Below, piece after piece: positions 1 through 12,105 of a stretch of DNA of 64,000 nucleotides. The translations under genes were made by a program, and so were the position numbers. A model generated the notes under the pieces. That model worked only from the letters and a program-made list of their open reading frames with translations, made no database searches and was not told the DNA's origin. Origin of the DNA: Pieris napi (taxonomy: Eukaryota > Arthropoda > Insecta > Lepidoptera > Pieridae). Position 1 is the first letter of the stretch, and each line of letters begins with the position of its first letter. The DNA is taken from the NCBI RefSeq assembly GCF_905475465.1, contig NC_062246.1, positions 10,938,001-11,002,000 of the forward strand, read 5' to 3'.

Positions 1-1775
1 GATTCAAAACATTCAATCTTAAAGAACTATCTTCTAAACCTATTAAGCTTAAAACTATACAAAATTAAATTATGTAGAATTTATTTCTTCAAGTACCAAT
101 CATTTAAGAACCACGTGCCCACGACACAGTTAATCCTAGTGGGGGTACAAGTTATTTCATTGTACTATACAAGATGTAAATTGTTCGTCTGTTTTTTAAT
201 TACATATATATAATACAGTTTTCTTTCTAGTATGAAAGCGGTTCACTTTTCGTTTAACATTTCCATTTCCTTAACAATTATATAGTATGAATACATAAAA
301 CGGAAAATGATACCGTTTTTCATACATGAAAGGAAATTGATTTATGTTTTCTTTGATATGGTATTTATTAATATAATTTGTTATAATTGAGAGGTAATCA
401 TTCATTCTCTTTGTGATGTTGAATAATGTAGGGCCATTTTGTAGATATATTAGGGTTGTGTTTATTTATTGTAACATGAGCAATAATAGGACGGACTTTT
501 GCCGTAAATGTTATTATTAATATACTGAAAAAGCCTGCTAAAGGCTCTCTGAGGGAGGTTAGGACGATGTTTAGGTTTAAAGAAAATTATTCCCATTAAA
601 TCATACATTGCACTAACACGAGAAAAATAAATGAAAAGCATCAAAATCCATCTACCAATAACTTCGCAAGCGTATTTGAAGCGGGTCTACTATTATTTTC
701 CGTATCTCAGGAGGCAAGCTATTGTAAAGACTCGCTCCGAAATAGGTTATATTTTTGCACCCGTTTTCGGTTCTGAATTTATATAGATATACGAGTATAT
801 TGATAACTATATTTGAAGATTTTTTCCAGTGGATTTAGTCTTCACATAAATATTGAAGTACTTACGCCATTTTTGATACATATAAATTTAGTTTTATGCT
901 TTTCTATGCGCTCTATGCATTCTTAGTCTTCTGTATTCTGTAGACAAAGAAAACTTTTTTTTTTACAAATGAATAGTTATGTCAGCTTTTAAACCACACA
1001 GATACCATGTTTGTAAGTAAATTAGTTTGTTTTATTTGTGTAGTACAGTAGAGGTAGTATAGAGTAGCTTTAGACATTTATCTTAAATATTTAGCTATTA
1101 AATTGGTTGAATAATTCGTTATTAATCAATTCAATCATTGAACACGACGTAGAAAAATGTGACTACCAAAAAGGTTTTACTTTTTGTGTATTTTTTTTAT
1201 TTTTACACTTTTAAGTTAAGTAACAATACGTACTTTAAAAAAAAGTTTTTTTTTAAACATTAACATACATTTTTCATTTACTTAAACATGCATTTTTGCA
1301 GTTTTATGTGTGGCCAACACGGCACCATATTTTGTTTATAGATATAGTGATGAGATAATTTTCTCGTCGAATTTTCATTCAACAGTATACTGATTCCCAA
1401 GTATGCGATATGATAAGTTTATGCAACTAAGTTTTCCTATACGATAGTTATCAACTATCAGGATTATGCACTACTTTGATATACTTAGGAAGTATAACAT
1501 AATGGTTGCTTTTAAAACATGTCAAAGGAGTAAATAAAGTTTTATTATATAGGAGACATAAAAACATTACCTTTTGCGCTTCAAAACCTTTTCGACTTTT
1601 GCTAGTAAAAGTTATTTTCCCACAGAGCCTAGTCTAGTGAAATTACGCGTTCAGACGATAATATGAATTTTAACCAAACCTAACTTTTGAAGCGTAACTT
1701 ATTGTTTTTATATATCGCATACTTGAGAATCAGTGCACCGTATTGTCGATACAAATCGTGCACACGTACTGACAG
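1..1775. other. Upstream intron or flank of Syt7, no gene seen
   Basis: AT-rich sequence with no coding exon I can support. It is probably an intron of Syt7, because the first exon here opens inside the protein. The only repeat noticed is a short fragment near 112-180 with a 'tgcccacga..aatcctagtg' signature, which recurs at 24.77 kb and 60.78 kb. Confidence 0.5.
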
Positions 1776-4700
1776 ATGGCGTTCCTGCAGAATCGCTCTA
1801 TATCCCTGGTCGACATGTATATCGATAACACGGAGCCCTCAGAGAATGTGGGGCAGATTCACTTCTCGCTGGAGTACGACTTTCAGAATACTACCCTGAT
1901 TCTGAAGATTATACAGGTAAACATCTCTCCGTAGGACGTCTCCACAGATAAAGAAGAAAGCCGAAATTCAATTGAACTCTAATGTACTAAATTGGACCGA
2001 AGATTTTTTTTTTAGTTTAAAATTTAAATAGTCCGTCTTTAATATGTACATTTTTTTATTTTTTTTAGCCAGCGTCAAGTATAGGATTTATTACAATTCG
2101 TGCTTGTTTTTTTTAGAAATTTGACCGTGTCCTCCATACGGTTTATGGCACTCGCCCGGTACCGCACAACCCTCCCAAAGGCCGAGAACAAATTTAAATT
2201 AAATTAAAACTTGCCCTCGAACCGGGAATCGAACCCCTCACCTAGCTGCCACTTAATAAGACCGCAATATGTACATTTCATAAATATAAAACTGTAATCA
2301 ATTGTCAACTGTCAGCTGTCAAATTTTGAGTTAGCGCCAATTCCAATTTGTTTTTATCAATAAAAGTTTTTAACCAAATAAATGGATAAATTAAATTATC
2401 ACGGACAAGATTGTAATAATTTCTTTGTTTAACAAACTAATTCATTAAGTTAATATTATGAGTTCAGCTAACATGCACATATATTTTGTTTGAAGAACAT
2501 ATTACAGGATCACGACGTCTTTGTTTTGTGTTATATACTTAATATTTTTATTATTTCTTTATAATACCATTTTATTTCTCTTTGTAAAAGTGTTACGAAT
2601 ATCTTTGCGTTACATTTGGTCCCAAACTTCAGTTTTGCAATTAGTAAAACGCAGCCATTTTTGTTATTTCTTTTTTCTTCAAGACCATTTATCAATGACC
2701 ATTTGAAGATAAAAACTTTACGTAGACAAAGGCTTTTATGTGTTATTATGTATTACGTGTAGTACATAAGTATTTAAGATGCTTATTTGAGTTATTTGTT
2801 TAATAGATAAATCTTTGCTAATAACTATTACAATCAGTTTCTTTGGTACATTCTTCAATATGACTGTAAATTTAGCTTAGTAAAGAGTTTAGAGAATTAG
2901 AGGGAAATTATATCAACATAATTCAGGGTAAGGAGCTCCCAGCCAAGGACCTCAGCGGTACATCCGATCCCTACGTGCGTGTAACCCTTCTACCTGACAA
3001 GAAACATCGCTTGGAGACAAAGATCAAACGCCGTACGCTCAACCCGAGATGGAATGAAACGTTCTACTTCGAAGGATTTCCAATACAGAAGCTACAAGCC
3101 AGGGTAAGTGGTTTTCATTATTGTATTAAAGCGCGATAGTAAATTTTATTTTGGTTCGACATATTACGAAATAACTGGGACGTGAGAAAAAAGCTATTGA
3201 AGATAGATACCTATTAAAGAAGATAGATTAACCTATGAAAAAATTACATCTTAAGAACAGACTTCAAAGTTTTTCTAGAAAGTTTTTATTTGATTGCGTA
3301 TGTTTATGTTTTACTTAATTAACACTTAAAATTATAGGCAGGATACTTAGACTTAAGTGCAGTGCCGGCCTTTTATTTATGTAATTAATTCGTATAGCAC
3401 CGTTTTAGAAAGTCGTAAAATTTTCATTTAATGCATCGAATTTATAGTATATAAATATATATATTTTACAGCACAAGATGATAATTTAACTTAGTTTATA
3501 AATACAAAAAAAATAACAATAACTAACCTTAAAATAGGAGTCCCTTTAGGCAAGGTTCCAAAGATACTGGCAGCGTTCCCCCTTTGAATAGCTAGACTTA
3601 TTCTTTGTCCGAGGTAGCTGCCAGCTTTTCGGTCTCCTGTGATGTCGACTAACCTTTTTGCTATTTCCTTAAAAAGCTTTATAACGCTAGGACCCCACGG
3701 ACCAAGGGTCTCGACACCGAATGGGACAAAATCATATTCGGAGCCTAGATTTGCAGGCTTTACCTTTAATTATATTTAGTTAAATATTTAAATGTGATGT
3801 ACTAGTAAATAGCGGTTAAATTTTCTAAACCCTCAAAACGCGGTCAAAAGTTAAAATAGTTGAAGCAAGATTTTCAAGTTAACTCGTCTGCGAAATCCGG
3901 AAAACGTCCAGCTTGCTCAAACTTTACGATAAAGTTGAGTTTTTAACGTTTCAAAGCGAAAGTTTAAATGCTTTGTGTTTCATGTTCATGCGGAAATAAG
4001 GTGTCACCCTCTCTGAGTTAAACGGAAATTTGAATTTTCTTGAAGCTTCATGAATTGTTACTCAAGAAATGTAAAATTTTTATTTTAAAATTGTATTGTC
4101 ACTGGTCAAAAAAAACCTTTTAAAAATTATGTCGATCAATAGGCATGTAAGTCATTTCGATCACCTTGCTTATTAAGAAAAAGAGCTATTTTTATTTCTG
4201 GATTAATGAACTATCCAAGACAAAGAATACTTCCAATTTAATCGTTCCTGATATTAGCTATTAAATTATTAATTTAGTCTTTCCCAGCCATTTTTGTGCC
4301 ATGCCCAAAGTTCATATGGCCAGAAACTTAATTTTTTCGCTAAAATAAACACATTATTTAGAGGATAAATTAAAAAAAAGGAAATAAGTAAAGTTATTAA
4401 TACCAACTGTTCCCTAAGAAACTTACATCTTAGGTTTTAGGAAATAATTACTAGGTAATTGTTAATGAAAGACAATTAGTAAATTGTCAAAACATAATGC
4501 AAATTCCAAATAATTTTATTAAATTCTTGAATAGCCCCTTAACAATCAAATTGCACCCCTGTGGGACGGACGTGTTTGGGAAATACTAGTGTAGGCGCTG
4601 ATTAATAATATTTTATAATAGAAATAGTATTTGCACATATTACACATTACAAATATTTCAGGTTTTACACCTACACGTCTTCGACTACGATCGCTTCTCA

Positions 4701-7700
4701 CGGGATGACTCCATTGGTGAGGTCTTCCTTCCTCTTTGTCAGGTAAGTTTCAAGTCCCACAACCAGGACCCATGTTCTTATTCCCCATTTAGCATAAGCC
4801 TAAAATTCAGAAACGAAACTTAGCGCGAGCTGTCTCCCGTCAAAACGATATTGGATTTCACTCTTAACGCAAAATTTCGTTTCTGAATATCGCATCAAAA
4901 ATATTAATATTATTTTATTACGCAGAGTATTGTCACCACCGAAGAAGTGTGGGATACATTTCTGCTTATGTACAATTGAATGATTTTATTTAATTGTTTA
5001 TATTACTATAACTGGCATAGCCGTAACAGCTCTCTGTTTCTGACAGCTCGAATATAAATGTTATTCCAACAATATACAGCTAGCTTTTATACAAAAATTA
5101 TAACAATTCGGTATTATTACTTTGACTATTTAAGAGTGTGTTTTCGAGTTTTATCTCTGATTAAAATCCAAAATACATAGACCTTACATAATGCTGAATA
5201 AATTTAATATACCACTTCATTCTATTGAGTTATCTCAACAAACAACTTTGACAAACTTTAAACGCCTGTGAAAATTGATGAGCAAAACAACACAAGTCTT
5301 CATTACACTGACAGGTTTAGAAAGTTCAGCCAAAGTTAAATCTTACGTTTACGTAAATAAGTTATTGTAATTATAAAGGTGACTTGTAATTAATGCGATT
5401 CATTTAGTTCAAAGTTGAATATATATTAATCTTATGCTTTTTTTTTTTTTACATAACAGAAATTTTGTTTCATCGAAGTATGCAGAAAATAATATTATTT
5501 GATAAATTTAATATATCTATGGAAAATATAGATTTTCATCTACAGTATTTACAATTTTCTTAACCTATAAAGTAATAATAAAAATAATAAAAAATAAATA
5601 AAATGAAAATTAAAACAAATTTAAAAAATTTGGTCCCTGTGGCAGTGTACCTTTAACGCTGGCAGCATTTCCTCGCTGTATTGCGAGACTTATTCTTTGA
5701 GCCAGGAAAGTGCCAGCTCTGCGGTCACCGGTACTATCTACCAGGCGCCAACTTAAATCTTTAATAAGCATTTTATATGTTTCCACTCAAGTTTAGTCGA
5801 CGTATAAAACATCAAAATTACAAAAAACTTTTGAGGTTAAAGATACAATACCGAATGGCGGGAAATTATAATGCGTAGGTGACGCCTCACAGACTATGAA
5901 TTTTGCTAAACGTCAAATCTACAGAAGTTTATTAAAGCAGGGATTAACATTTTAAGAATATAAAAATGTAACTCTTGACAAATATTTATCAAACATGTTG
6001 GCTAATATTACTGCTTATACATATACACTGTTATACACACTGTTTGTACATAATAAAGACAAACCAAAATAATTTGACAGGTTAAGTTTTGTTGTCTTTT
6101 TCGTCATAGACAATTCCATTCTATTTGCCCGGTTTACAAACGATCACACGATGCTATTATAAGATTTTGTTTTAATATCCAAAAGCTATATAACGCCTGT
6201 TTATACGATTATCATAATTGTGTGACTGCGACTATACGAGTATATTTCTTTCTTACCCTTGTTAGGTAATCGAACATCAATTGTTCTGTAATTTTTGCTA
6301 CGCAATTTTTAACAGGCTTCCGATTAATTCTGAAAAGATTTCCCCGACATTCCCCTTACGATGTTCACACAGATAAAAAAAAATGCTGTACTCTTTCCCC
6401 CAAACTATAAGACATCATTACAAGACGTTAAAGTTAGTACAGTGTTACAGTGGCTGTCGTCCTTTTACAGAAATAACATCGTAGTTATTAATGCGTGATA
6501 AAAATGTTGAAAAAAAAACTGATTTATTTTGTTATGTAGAGTTAAAAACATAAATAAACAACAGAAAAAACTTCACAATTCTTTTCTTTTTTAACTGTTG
6601 TCTGTCATAAGAGTTGCCTGGTAGTAGCGGTAAGGCCGACCGTTGTTTTTCTCTTTTGTTTTAGTTTATTGTTAATAATTTAGTGCTAATAAAGTGTAAA
6701 TAAAAAAACACCTTATCTTCTTCTAAAATCACGGACTGAATTTTCAGGTTGACTTCAGCGAAAAGCCTTCTTTCTGGAAGGCGTTAAAGCCTCCAGCCAA
6801 AGACAAGTGTGGTGAGCTTTTGACATCATTGTGTTATCATCCCAGCAACAGTGTCCTGACTCTGACACTGCTTAAAGCCCGTAACCTGAAGGCGAAGGAT
6901 ATCAATGGAAAATCTGGTGAGTCGGAAATCTGCTTCATTTGTCTTTGCACCGTTGGACCTGTGATTTCACCGAAATCGCAACCCTGGCGTAAATTAATAA
7001 TTATTTCTAAGTACGCAATTATTGAAGTGAAACTTCTTTAGGCGCATGATGGTAACATTTTTACGGATACGTCACGAAGATGTGCAGCGTTTTTGTCGAA
7101 GAAAAGAGAGAGAGCGATTGAGAGAGTGAGAAGGGCGAATTACCTTATAGAAATTCTAATTTTAAAATGAAAATTTCGTAAACAGAATTTATGACATTTA
7201 GTATTTTATATTTTATGTAAAATACTTTATTGAAATCTCAAAGTACGAATAGTAAATTAAAACGCCACGTGTTTTTACTATCGAGGAAATAAATTTATTA
7301 TATTATGTATTAATTTTCGACACTTTTAATATTTTAATCACAGTAAAATTCCCAACATATTTTCCTTTTTCCCTCCCTCTAAGTCTTTGAAATCTAAAGT
7401 TTTAGATTTGTATAAATATAAACGGCCTGGGGTCCCAAACTTGTAAGTTTTCATTATTCATTTTTAATAATAATTATTAAAACTATGTAGGTTAAGAATA
7501 ATGTAAATTCTCTTTATATATGTAAATTAATAAAACAGTGGTTCTATAACTTTTAAGGGTTAGCCTCAGATCTGTTTGGTGATAATTTTTCCAATAGGCA
7601 CGTCAATCGTCTGCTGTGCCTGACACACGCCGTCGACTTTTTGGGTTTTTTTTTCAAGCCAGTTTCCTCACGGTGTTTTTCTTCACCGTACGAGCGAATG

Positions 7701-10700
7701 TTAAATGAAAGAAAGAAGTCCATTGAGCCGCGAATGTAATCTACGATCTCAGGGAATAGCATGCCACTAGGCCAACACTGCCCCTATATTAATCTCCTCA
7801 CATACCTACAGTAAATTCATCAATGTCATAAATTTAGATTTGTAATATGTCTAATAAATCAATTTCCTACCTTTGCATAACTTGATATCCGTTCGTAATT
7901 AATGGCTTTCCGATCAGTTAGGCAATTAATTTCACCTTAATGTTCCACGCTATTCCAACTTTTAACACTTTTGTTTTAATATGTAGATTTTTGAGCTTCT
8001 AAAATCAAAATCGTTTCTATTACGAAGGTATATAGAAAAATTATATGCATTTTTGCATTTACTAACAGTTTTCAAAAGATATACGGGCGAGAAGAAGTGG
8101 CATTAGTCATCACCAGTTTTTTTTAATTAATTTATGTTACAAAAGGAGCTGGTTACAATGACTACCCTTATGGTCTAAGATCCCGATATACAACGACCTT
8201 CACCGAGATGCTTATTTAATGAAACGTATTTTATACTTAATTTAATATGTTAATAAATATAATCTATATGGGTTGCCTAGCAAATTTCAGTCCAGAGTAT
8301 TTTAATTAATATAAAAAAAATTTTTTTTTAACATTTCACCGTTATGATTTTTAGATAAATTCTATACCAATCGAAAGTATGAAGCCCATAGAATATGCAA
8401 ACGTTAGGTTGTTTAATCAATCAATTATTTATGTGTATATTTTTTTTGAGACACTAAAGTATATATACATCTTTAGTTAAAAAGAAAGTTAGTGATACAT
8501 ACATAATACTACCCTGATTAAAAATATTGATTGATAAAAATTAAAAAAATTTACTACATGCAAATTATAATTTTTTTTTAAATCTTAATGAAACATACTC
8601 TGGACTGAAATTTGCTAGGCAACCCATATGGATTATATTTATTGACATATTAAATTAAATATAAAATACGTTTCATTAAATAAGCATCTCGGTGAAGGTC
8701 GTTGTATATCGGGATCTTATACTATTATTTTTAATATTGACGTTCATAGATAAATAAAAATTGATTAAGATATTGTATAATAAGGCATTAACAAAAATAA
8801 TAGTAAAACTGTAAATCTCTTATATTCAAAGAATCAGCAATATCTGCGCCATGCTCTATTGAAAGGTGGACTTCAATATGGTTTAAGGTAGATAAAAAAC
8901 CTTATTTTCATATGCAACAGCCTTTTTAATATACAGTCAAACCTGTCAGTGAGAACTGGATAAGTGAGAAAACTCTATAAGTGAGAGAAATTGCCGGGAC
9001 CCGTCATTTTAAGCTCCCAAAACCTCTATTAGCGAGAAACAGAAACCTCTGTAAGAGAGAGTAGTTTTACCCTCATGAGCCTCCGTAAGTGATGAAGTAC
9101 TTATCTATACCTATTTAAGCGACAGTCGAGCTTTATTTATTTATATTATTTAGGAGGAACTATAGCTACAATAAAAATACAATCAATATTCGACGAAATT
9201 TATGAGTTAGAGAAAGCATTCAGAATATAAAAACAGAAACCCAAATGAAATTGACGGATTTTTAAAAGTGTACCTGAGTTTTAAATAAAATAAAATATAT
9301 ATGTACATAATATATGTTGAGAACATTATCCACATAATTTTATCATATTTACCTACTACATTCGTACTCGCTGTGACTTGTTATTGCTGCTGCTCTAATA
9401 GAGGTACTATTAGAGGGAAACGCTACCCATGTACCTGCATTAGCGACTCGGGAAACGCTCAATTGAATCACGGACGTCGAGGTGATACGGGAATTTCGTA
9501 TGAACTCCGATGAAGAAACTTACCTGCAGGTATCATCATCATCTCTAAAGACCCTCCGTGGTACATGCGGGAGAAGATACAGAGAGACCACTGTATACCA
9601 CGCCTTTAGTAAAATGTTTGATTGAGATAATTTAAAAAGTTGGTTCTTTTAATCGTCGCTAGATTAAAATTGCAAAGACGATAAATTAGCGTAAGAATTC
9701 TTATTCCCCGAAGTCTTAATTTGCCTGTGAAATATGGACGTTGCTTATCACCGCCACAGGATAAATCAAACAGTCGGGTCTCTGTAGACGGTTCCTTGAT
9801 ATGTATAGAATTAGATTCTTATAAGACGTTTTTAATATTGCATTTTAAATAAATTAAAAATAATGTATTTATATTTACCTGTATATACATATGCACCTCA
9901 AACTTGGGCGCCCTAGAAAGCGAAGCATAGAAAGCTGTGCAAAAGAGCTATGAAATGATGTGTGAAAGGCAAGAAAAGAATACATCATTAAGAAGAATGC
10001 TATCATAGTATGTTATAATAATAATAAAAAAAACTTAAGTAGAAATGAGCATGGGAAGAGGAACAGAATAATGGAGCAAGAAAGTACTAAACTGGTGCCC
10101 AAGATACAATAATCGTAAAAGAGAAAGACAATTTAGAAGGTGGATAGACCAAATTGAGGAAACAGCAGGTACATGGCAGAGAGTAGCTCAGTGCAGAAAG
10201 GAATGGCAGAATTTGGAGGTTTTGCCCTTTGATAAAAAAGGGCTAACCCTAAAATCATGAGATGATAGAAATATTAATGTGTAAATTTACGAAAGGAATA
10301 CCATATAAGTTATGTATCACCAAATACTACATGGAGTTAGCATTCTCAGACGATTATATTTTAAAATATAGATTTCAAAATTAAAATAAACTTATACAAA
10401 AAAAATTTCATTGTATTTTATTTTTAAAATTAAAATAAAAATTTTAAGGTCTTCATACACACTTTGTAAAAAATCACATTTAGAAAATCAACTGTTTGCG
10501 ATAATCTGTGCCACATTCTAATTGGTATCAAATTTCCTCGACTTCTTGATTTATAAACTTTTTTTAATGGAGTAGCTACAACTTCGAAGAACCCTTTTAA
10601 TTTAAAATGATAAATTAGATTATTAAATTCCCTTTTTTATTATTTATATTGAATTTCATCAAAATTTGACTAGATGTTTTATATTTAAAATGATAAAATT

Positions 10701-12105
10701 ACAATAATAAAAAAAAAATGGAAAAATATGTCTTTCCTCCAACTATGATTTTGTTCCCTTTGGAGTAGAGACTCTTGGGCCGTGGGGTTCAAGTGTACAG
10801 GCGCTAATTAAAGATTTAAGTTGGCGCCTGGTAGATAGTACTGGTGACCCCAGAGCTGGTGCTTTGCCACTCAACGAATAATTATCGCAATACAGCGAGG
10901 AAATGCTGCCGAAAGGAACAGCACAGAGACTAAACGTTTAAATCTGTTATATTTTTTTATTTATCAATATTACTATGTATTACTATGTAGGTTAAGAATA
11001 ATGTCAATAATATTAATAAAATGTCATTATTAAATTTAAAATATAGATGTGTATATTACTTTAAGAACCCCTAAGGTAAGGTAGGTGAGGGCAACCGGGT
11101 CTACAGCCACGGGGCCTCCACAGAAGAGGGCCTAACAATAGAGATTTCGTTTTTTTTTTTAAATTTTGACTAATAAACAACTTTTCTTTTGATATATTTA
11201 TGTTTGTTAAATACTAGAAGAATCTACTTGGTTTCACAATAAATTATTGATTGAAAAACTCGACTGAAAAAACCTTCTTTTTATTTGGAAAATAATTTGG
11301 AGCCAGGCCTCCACTCCTTTTTCTTCCAGACCTCAAAATCCGGCTAAGCTCCCCGGATGCACCAATGGACTTTATATGTGCGCATTTAACACTCGCTCGT
11401 ACGCTAAGGAAACATCGTGAGGAAAGCTTAGACTTTAGTTTTAATCCATCTCAACGCCGATTGTTAGCAGATCAGGAGAATTGACTAAATATTTATTGAA
11501 TAATTTTTCAGACCCGTACGTGAAAGTGTGGCTCCAATTCGGGGACAAGCGCATAGAGAAACGCAAAACTGCAGTATTTAAATGCACACTCAACCCAGTG
11601 TTCAACGACTCCTTCTCCTTCAACGTACCCTGGGAGAAGATCAGGGAATGTTCTCTGGACGTCCAGGTTATGGACTTCGATAATATTGGCAGGAATGAGT
11701 TGATTGGACGGATATTGTTAGCTGGTATGTATCCCTTTCTGTTATTAAAATAGGATTGTCCCTAACCACGCTTGTTTGTTTTTGAAGTTCTTCTTTTGGC
11801 GCGTTAGGGAAAATTATTAGAGTAATTTACAATGCGCGCGCACCCCGTCACAAAAAACCGACACCCTGAAGTTAGCTATAGTATCAGCATACATATATCA
11901 GCCAAAGTTTTTAAAATGTCAGCGTAAGGGCAAGAAATCAATTTCCATACAAACTTGGCAGGAGCGTAAAGTACTTAGACAATTTCATTGCTTTTTTTTT
12001 TCAGGAAAAAACGGTTCTGGAGCGACAGAAACAAAACATTGGCAGGATATGATTACGAAGCCACGACAAACCATAGTGCAGTGGCATCGCTTGAAACCAG
12101 AATAA
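1776..12105 (+). CDS. Syt7: Synaptotagmin 7, 3' six exons (C2A and C2B)
   Basis: Calcium sensor for regulated membrane fusion (lysosome and dense-core vesicle exocytosis in the family). Exons: 1776-1916, 2927-3103, 4662-4742, 6748-6916, 11512-11724, 12005-12105. All junctions are GT/AG and phases join without error, giving 293 residues ending HRLKPE-stop. C2A covers about residues 26-130, with likely Ca2+ ligands D55, D61, D114, D116 and D122 (motifs SGTSDPYV and DYDRFSRDD). C2B covers about 154-290, with D184, D190, D244 and D246 (INGKSDPYVKVW, MDFDNIGRNE). The linker and the C2B end WHRLKP are typical of insect Syt7. The first exon is taken from the AG at 1774-1775, so it begins ATG GCG; an AG at 1789-1790 would also keep frame. 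The N-terminal transmembrane exons are not in the window. Introns hold SINE and MITE insertions. Identification is from recalled family sequence. Confidence 0.95.
2122..2265 (-). mobile_element. tRNA-derived SINE (type C) in Syt7 intron
   Basis: Read on the minus strand this begins with a tRNA-like head: an A-box-like TGGCAGCTAGGTGAG, then the B box GGTTCGATTCCC. It is followed by an unrelated body with GGTACCGGGCGAGTGCC. About 145 bp is visible. It lies in the intron between the first two Syt7 exons, and is a single copy of this type in the window. Family name not assigned. Confidence 0.6.
3540..3742 (-). mobile_element. Retroelement coding remnant ('IQRGNAAS' type), copy 1
   Basis: On the minus strand the segment reads openly for about 65 codons, with VPFGVETLGPWGPS, then an Arg-Leu-Val-Asp stretch, and ends RISLAIQRGNAAS. 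The same block, more decayed, occurs at 5608-5765, 10730-10935, 25826-25960, 35640-35755 and 39005-39205. Several copies continue into a shared AT-rich tail (for example 'aagaatattgtaaatact'), as expected for 5'-truncated LINE insertions. I recall such peptides from the C-terminal part of retroelement ORFs but cannot name the family. Confidence 0.55.
4275..4590. mobile_element. Possible hAT-like MITE in Syt7 intron
   Basis: The ends form imperfect inverted repeats: left TAGTCTTTCCCA, right TGGGAAATACTA (inside 4578-4590). The interior has no coding capacity. A related block with 'cttcccaat..catgcccc' at its left and 'gtggggcgggggctttgtga' at its right lies at about 42085-42415. A target duplication is not clear, so the assignment is weak. 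Confidence 0.3.
5545..5765 (-). mobile_element. Retroelement remnant ('IQRGNAAS' type), copy 2
   Basis: Contains the common tail with 'tatttacaattttcttaacc' near 5545-5570. It then has the block with 'ctggcagcatttcctcgctg' and 'ccaggcgccaacttaaatc'. It is more decayed than the copy at 3540 and interrupted by stops. It lies in the intron between Syt7 exons ending at 4742 and starting at 6748. Confidence 0.5.
7150..7345. repeat. Dispersed ~180-bp AT-rich repeat, copy 1
   Basis: Shares a run of matches with 38435-38615, including 'aaaatttcgtaaa', 'tagtattttatattttatg', 'ccacgtgttttta' and 'attaattttcgacact'. There is no coding potential and no clear terminal repeats. It lies in the Syt7 intron between exons ending at 6916 and starting at 11512. 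Confidence 0.55.
7536..7782 (-). mobile_element. tRNA-derived SINE (type A), copy 1
   Basis: Matches the window's commonest SINE: 3' end 'cagtggcgct..gggcctcag', middle 'cctgacacacgccgtcgact', and a tRNA-like 5' head on the minus strand. Here the B box is damaged. Other copies are at 14660, 19350, 31045, 40269 and 45458. The best copies carry GGTTCGATCCCC as B box and TGGCCTAGTGG as A box. Confidence 0.75.
8178..8717. mobile_element. 540-bp MITE with long terminal inverted repeats
   Basis: Arms of about 125 bp (8178-8303 and 8593-8717) are near-identical inverted copies. They begin AGATCCCGATATACAACGAC and run inward to 'tttcagtccagagta'. TA dinucleotides flank both ends (8176-8177 and 8718-8719), as in Tc1/mariner-type insertion. 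The interior is AT-rich with no ORF, so the element is non-autonomous. It lies in the large Syt7 intron. Confidence 0.75.
8935..9530 (+). mobile_element. Possible Tigger/pogo-like element remnant with repeat array
   Basis: Between about 8943 and 9095 a degenerate unit of the form CTCTATAAGTGAGA occurs about six times (TCAGTGAGA, GGATAAGTGAGA, CTCTATAAGTGAGA, CTCTATTAGCGAGA, CTCTGTAAGAGAGA, CTCCGTAAGTGATG). Such arrays are common in the ends of Tigger-type DNA transposons. A GC-richer stretch at 9385-9530 might be a transposase relic, but I cannot read a conserved motif. Boundaries are uncertain. Confidence 0.4.
10030..10230 (+). mobile_element. LINE reverse-transcriptase C-terminal remnant
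   Basis: In one frame the sequence reads WCPRYNN, then FRRWIDQIEETAG and WQRVAQCRKEWQNLE. This is the post-RT tail typical of a large insect non-LTR family; the better-kept relative is at 41345-41835. No functional ORF remains. It lies inside the Syt7 intron. Confidence 0.65.
10730..11010 (+). mobile_element. Retroelement remnant ('IQRGNAAS' type), copy 3
   Basis: Opposite orientation to the copy at 3540. It carries 'ttccctttggagtagagact', 'gatttaagttggcgcctggt' and 'gcaatacagcgaggaaatgc'. It is followed by the shared AT tail with 'tactatgtaggttaagaata'. Confidence 0.55.
11296..11440 (+). mobile_element. SINE type A fragment next to a Syt7 exon
   Basis: A partial copy of the type A SINE body ('gcaccaatggactttatatg', 'cgcatttaacactcgctcg', 'aacatcgtgaggaaa') ends about 70 bp before the Syt7 exon starting at 11512. 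The head and tail are decayed. Confidence 0.6.
11891..11980 (+). repeat. 90-bp direct repeat, copy 1 (Syt7 last intron)
   Basis: About 95% identical over 90 bp to 14226-14315, in the same orientation, with few mismatches. This copy ends about 24 bp before the acceptor of the last Syt7 exon, so it abuts the polypyrimidine tract. No terminal repeats are visible. Confidence 0.8.

Noticed and set aside
2224..2265. tRNA gene suggested by a B box
   Set aside because: The head fits only a tRNA-like SINE; no full cloverleaf could be drawn.
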